Source: JACIYW01 sp014359745
GTDB taxonomy: Bacteria; Pseudomonadota; Alphaproteobacteria; Rhodobacterales; Rhodobacteraceae
NCBI GenBank assembly: GCA_050433985.1
Contig: JBNPWE010000010.1
Coordinates: 52,189 to 116,188, forward strand
Length of the DNA: 64,000 bases
Direction: 5' to 3'
This document shows positions 60,948 through 64,000 of the stretch, one piece after another; positions within the stretch are counted from its first letter, which is position 1; every line of letters begins with the position of its first letter. Position numbers and translations under genes: made by a program. The notes beneath the pieces were generated by a model. That model ran no database searches, was not told where the DNA came from, and saw only the letters and a list, made by a program, of their open reading frames with translations.

Positions 60948-61688
60948 ATGACTGAGACATCACAGGCCGCGACATCACAGGCCGCGCCATCACAGGCCGC
61001 GATCATGCAGGCCGCGCTTGCGCATGTGCCCTTCGATGGTTGGAGCATGGCAACCCTGAACGCCGCCGCCGCCGATCTGGGCATCACACAGGCCGAGGCT
61101 CAGGCGCTTTTCCCGCGCGGCGCGCTTGATCTGGCGCTGGCCTGGCACCGGCAGGGCGATGCCGCGATGGTGGAGCGCCTGCGCGCCCTCGATCTGGCCA
61201 ACCTCCGCTTTCGCGACCGGATCGCGCTGGCCGTGCGCACCCGGTTGGAGGTGGCCGAAGACCGCGAGGCGGTGCGCCGCGCCACCGCCTTCTTTGCCCT
61301 GCCGCCCCATGCCGCCGAAGGCACCCGCGCGATCTGGAACACCGTCGATCTGATCTGGACAACGCTTGGCGATACCTCGGACGATATCAACTGGTATACC
61401 AAACGCGCAACGCTTGCCGCCGTCTACAGCGCCACGGTGCTGTATTGGCTGGGTGACGATACGCCCGGTTACACCGCCACCTGGGCCTTTCTTGACCGCC
61501 GCATCGACGATGTGATGCGCATCGAGGCGGCCAAGGCGGCAGTGCGCAAGAACCCGCTGTTGCGCACGGTCTTTGCCGGGCCGAACTGGTTCGCCTCCCG
61601 CATTCGTGCGCCCCGGCGCTTGCCCGATATTCCGCTGCCCGGACACTGGGCCCCGACCCCAACAACACCAAAGGCAAATTCCCGATGA
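60948..61688 (+). CDS. COQ9 family protein (ubiquinone biosynthesis)
   Basis: COQ9 is a TetR-fold lipid-binding protein that helps COQ7-type hydroxylation in ubiquinone synthesis. The 246-residue protein has LAWHRQGDAAMVERLRALDL, RIALAVRTRLEV, WYTKRATLAAVYSATVLYW and FLDRRIDDVMRIEAAKA, typical of the family. The N-terminus carries a tandem repeat (TSQAA, TSQAA, PSQAA) from 15-bp DNA units at 60957-61016. It overlaps the quinone oxidoreductase gene by 4 bases, a meaningful pairing. Confidence 0.92.
   Translation: MTETSQAATSQAAPSQAAIMQAALAHVPFDGWSMATLNAAAADLGITQAEAQALFPRGALDLALAWHRQGDAAMVERLRALDLANLRFRDRIALAVRTRLEVAEDREAVRRATAFFALPPHAAEGTRAIWNTVDLIWTTLGDTSDDINWYTKRATLAAVYSATVLYWLGDDTPGYTATWAFLDRRIDDVMRIEAAKAAVRKNPLLRTVFAGPNWFASRIRAPRRLPDIPLPGHWAPTPTTPKANSR
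60957..61016 (+). repeat. 15-bp tandem repeat inside COQ9 N-terminus
   Basis: ACATCACAGGCCGCG occurs twice, then CCATCACAGGCCGCG and the degenerate ATCATGCAGGCCGCG. The unit length is a multiple of three, so frame is kept. Confidence 0.9.
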
Positions 61689-62674
61689 CCCTGCCCAAGA
61701 CCATGCGCGCCGTGGAAATCTCCACCCCCGGCGGCCCCGAGGTGCTGGTGGAATGCACCCGCCCGGTGCCCGCCCCCGGCCATGATCAGATCCTGATCAA
61801 GCTTGCCTATACCGGCGTCAACCGCCCCGACGCGCTGCAACGCGCGGGCCTTTACGCGCCACCGCCCACGGCATCGGACCTGCCGGGGCTGGAAGGGGCG
61901 GGCACCGTCGCCGCCGTGGGGGCGGGCGTCACCCGCTGGAAGGTGGGCGATGAGGTCTGCGCGCTGTTTCCCGGCGGCAGCTATGCCGACTATGCGCTGA
62001 CCAACGCGGGCCACGCCCTGCCGGTGCCCAGCGGCATGGATCTGCGCGCTGCCGCCTGCCTGCCCGAAACCTTCTTCACCGTCTGGAGCAATGTCTTCAC
62101 CCGCGGCGCCCTGAAACCGGGTGAACGGTTTCTGGTGCACGGCGGATCTTCCGGGATCGGCACGACGGCCATTCAACTGGCCAGCGCCATCGGCGCCCGC
62201 GTCTTTGCCACCGCCGGATCGGATGAGAAATGCGCGGCCTGCACCGCCCTTGGCGCCGAGCGGGCGATCAACTATCGCACGGGGGATTTCGTCGAGGTGC
62301 TGCGCGCCGAAGGCGGCGCGAACCTGATCCTCGACATGGTCGGCGGCGATTACATCCCGCGCAACATCAAGACGCTGGCAGATGATGGCCGTCTGGTGCA
62401 GATCGCCTTTCTGGCCGACAGCAAGGCCACGCTGAATTTCGCGCAGGTGATGATTCGGCGGCTGACGATCACCGGATCCACCCTGCGCCCGCAATCCGAT
62501 GCCGCCAAGACCCGCATCGCCGAGGATCTCGCGGCGAACGCCTGGCCGCTGCTGGAATCAGGCCGCGTGGCCCCGGTGATCGATTCGGAATTCGCCCTGG
62601 CCGATGCCGCCAAGGCCCATGCGCGCATGGAATCCTCGGTCCATATCGGCAAGATCGTGATGAAGGTGGGGTAG
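61685..62674 (+). CDS. NAD(P)H:quinone oxidoreductase (QOR family, MDR superfamily)
   Basis: A 329-residue medium-chain dehydrogenase/reductase without catalytic zinc ligands. It has the N-terminal YTGVNRPDALQRAGLY, the catalytic-domain GLEGAGTVAAVGAGV, the NADPH loop VHGGSSGIGTTAIQLASAIG and ANLILDMVGGDYIPRNIKTL. It resembles PIG3/QOR enzymes that reduce quinones. It is co-translated with COQ9 (ATGA). A stem-loop element follows the stop. Confidence 0.92.
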   Translation: MTLPKTMRAVEISTPGGPEVLVECTRPVPAPGHDQILIKLAYTGVNRPDALQRAGLYAPPPTASDLPGLEGAGTVAAVGAGVTRWKVGDEVCALFPGGSYADYALTNAGHALPVPSGMDLRAAACLPETFFTVWSNVFTRGALKPGERFLVHGGSSGIGTTAIQLASAIGARVFATAGSDEKCAACTALGAERAINYRTGDFVEVLRAEGGANLILDMVGGDYIPRNIKTLADDGRLVQIAFLADSKATLNFAQVMIRRLTITGSTLRPQSDAAKTRIAEDLAANAWPLLESGRVAPVIDSEFALADAAKAHARMESSVHIGKIVMKVG

Positions 62675-62689
62675 GATGGAGATTTATTA

Positions 62690-62737
62690 AATGACCGAAA
62701 GCGGCGAACTGCAGTTTCCAACTCGTTTGCGGTCATT
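62690..62737. repeat. Imperfect inverted repeat (AATGACCG ... CGGTCATT)
   Basis: AATGACCGAAAGCGG and, on the other strand, AATGACCGCAAACGAG face each other across about 18 bases, just after the quinone oxidoreductase gene. It may end transcription or be a small palindromic repeat. Confidence 0.55.
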
Positions 62738-62876
62738 AATGGCAGATGCCGCATCTCTCTCGACGATGTAGGTACTGCAACGTGTTCGGCGCTAAGCTGC
62801 TTGCGAAACAACTGGTAAGGACACCCAAAAACAACTATATATTGTGCCTCATGCATATTGAGACGCAGGAAATGAC

Positions 62877-63677
62877 ATGTCCCGTTGGTCCGAGCAATTT
62901 GCGAACCACCCTATTCACGAGACGCTGAGACAACTCCGCGAGTGGGTGTTCATCGATATTGAAGATATTGACAGCGATCACGAGGCAGAGCAGCGTCGAC
63001 TCCTCAAGGCAATTGATACAATTAAGGCTGTCGTTGAAGGTCTTGACCCAGAGTTATTTCCCGAAGCCGAACTGACGCAGTTGAACAACCACTTGCGCGA
63101 CCAAAATTTCTGGAACCAGCTAAACTCATATTCGTCAGATGGCAACGTAGGACAATTAAAATCTGCCAACGACCACATCACCAGCCAAATCCACGGCATC
63201 TTCAAGATGGCGATGCTGGCGAAGCCACCTGAGCTTCAGCGAGCGCTCACGGTGATCGAAGAAGCTTATGACGGCTTCTGCAAAGCGATAGAAGAAGCGA
63301 AGGCGGGCTTTGAACAGAAGTGTGCCGAATACGCTGCAAATGTCGCCGAATTTGATCAACGCATAACCGCTCTCCAACAGGATTTTGATGCGTTGAAACA
63401 AAGCACGGAAGCCTCACTGGCAGGGTGGCAAACCGAGTTCACCAACGCAGAGACCACACGAGCCCAAGAACACTCAGACTCTCAGCTCGACTTTGTACGT
63501 TATGCGGCGAAGCATAGTGCCTCAGCCATGCGCACGAGGCGGTCTGGCGGTATTTCTTGCTGTTCTCGGTTGGGCGGGGAGTGTTGGAAAACATCTCCGA
63601 CCCACAGGGCAAGGCGAACGCCACCGATGGCGTCGGTGAAGGTGAGGTTGGTCTTGCGATACCAAGCTGCGGCATAG
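62877..63677 (+). pseudogene. Coiled-coil protein of unknown function, interrupted by an insertion sequence
   Basis: The first about 205 codons encode a hydrophilic protein starting MSRWSEQFANHPIHETLRQL with LDPELFPEAELTQLNNHL and long heptad-like helices (about 130-200). Codon use and base composition are AT-richer than all neighbours, suggesting transfer. From about 63490 the frame runs into the reverse strand of a transposase gene (ending SASAMRTRRSGG onward), so the native C-terminus is lost. Similar N-termini occur, as I recall, in accessory-genome proteins; function unknown. Confidence 0.65.
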
Positions 63678-64000
63678 GGTGTGCTGGTCGTGCTTAGAAG
63701 ATCGCAGGCCCACAGGGAGATCAGGCTGTAGAGGCCGAGCAGGGCGGGCGTTGTTCGTCCGATTGCCTTGTCGGACCATTGCCGTTGGGTTTCCACGCCG
63801 AGATGTGCGCGGGTTTCCGCAAAGGTGACCTCGACCTGCCAGCGGCGGACGAAGAGTGCGATGATGTCGGCTGGCTCGCGGGCGGTGTCGGTGCTGAAGA
63901 AGGCTTGCGGGGCCCGCTTGCCTTCGGGGTCTCTGACAAGCACCCAGCGGATTGGTCTGGGCCGCGTGCCGGGGCGATACCAAAGCGCGGTGTCCGAGGT
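63490..64000 (-). mobile_element. Insertion sequence, one end only, continues outside the window
   Basis: The element carries a transposase gene that enters from beyond base 64000 and ends within a disrupted coiled-coil gene. The junction lies close to 63490; the terminal inverted repeat cannot be verified because the other end is not visible. Confidence 0.7.
63500..64000 (-). CDS. Transposase (DDE superfamily), C-terminal part
   Basis: About 166 C-terminal residues are visible. LFVRRWQVEVTFAETRAHLG contains the conserved Glu expected as the third DDE catalytic residue, and RQWSDKAIGRTTPALLGLYS follows as in IS701/IS4-like transposases. The frame is open through base 64000, so the N-terminal part is outside the window. 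Exact IS family needs a database match. Confidence 0.85.
   Translation of the reverse strand, partial: TSDTALWYRPGTRPRPIRWVLVRDPEGKRAPQAFFSTDTAREPADIIALFVRRWQVEVTFAETRAHLGVETQRQWSDKAIGRTTPALLGLYSLISLWACDLLSTTSTPYAAAWYRKTNLTFTDAIGGVRLALWVGDVFQHSPPNREQQEIPPDRLVRMAEALCFAA

Noticed and set aside
62746..62928. Short plus-strand frame beginning MPHLSRRCRYCNVF
   Set aside because: It overlaps the better supported coiled-coil gene start, has no ribosome binding site and no recognisable domain.

Overview
The window looks like a chromosomal segment of a high-GC alphaproteobacterium, most likely family Rhodobacteraceae (Rhodobacter/Roseobacter group). This rests on the rpsP-rimM-trmD-rplS block next to ffh, an RpoH2-type sigma factor, COQ9, a PII/glutamine synthetase pair, and a small dispersed repeat (core CTCCGGCGGGAGTATTT) that I associate with this group. 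The assignment is by recognition, not by a search.

Layout. 1-4.8 kb (minus strand): ribosome and SRP genes (rplS partial, trmD, rimM, rpsP, a chorismate mutase, a GNAT acetyltransferase, ffh). 5.2-16.4 kb (plus strand): an RTX-type exported protein, a LysR regulator with an EamA exporter, an RpoH2-like sigma factor with a ChaN-like protein, coaBC-dut, a MoeB/ThiF-like protein and an M3 peptidase. 16.6-22.6 kb: glnB-glnA, nnr, panB-panC, pyrE. 22.8-26.4 kb: purine ring catabolism (allA, allE, a PuuE-UraD fusion, hiuH), with the decayed remains of a nucleobase permease at its end.

26.5-44.4 kb is the most unusual part. It is a tightly packed, roughly 16 kb plus-strand operon built around homologues of the Salmonella SrfB and SrfC proteins. 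It also encodes three single-pass membrane proteins (one with a periplasmic trypsin-like protease, one with a YfaP/DUF2135-like domain), a further membrane protein with Sel1-like repeats, a secreted von Willebrand A protein, a MacB/LolD-type ABC pair, and a secreted formylglycine-generating-enzyme-like protein that has lost its catalytic cysteines. A secreted peptidoglycan-binding protein is transcribed divergently. I read this as an uncharacterised envelope-spanning NTPase/protease machine. No function is proven.

44.5-49.9 kb (minus strand): a RBBP9-like hydrolase followed by very small ORFs, an Lrp regulator, and a cysPTWA sulfate ABC transporter whose leader can form a long hairpin. 50.2-60.1 kb: a two-component system divergent from a redox/metal operon (PepSY protein, cytochrome b561, an acidic secreted protein, a DUF2271 protein carrying a flavinylation-like motif, a PepSY-flavodoxin-reductase fusion, ApbE, a P-type metal ATPase and a VIT1/CCC1 transporter). 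60.2-64.0 kb: a degenerate mobile-element-type HTH gene, rpsU, COQ9, a quinone oxidoreductase, and a lower-GC coiled-coil gene interrupted by an insertion sequence that runs off the window.
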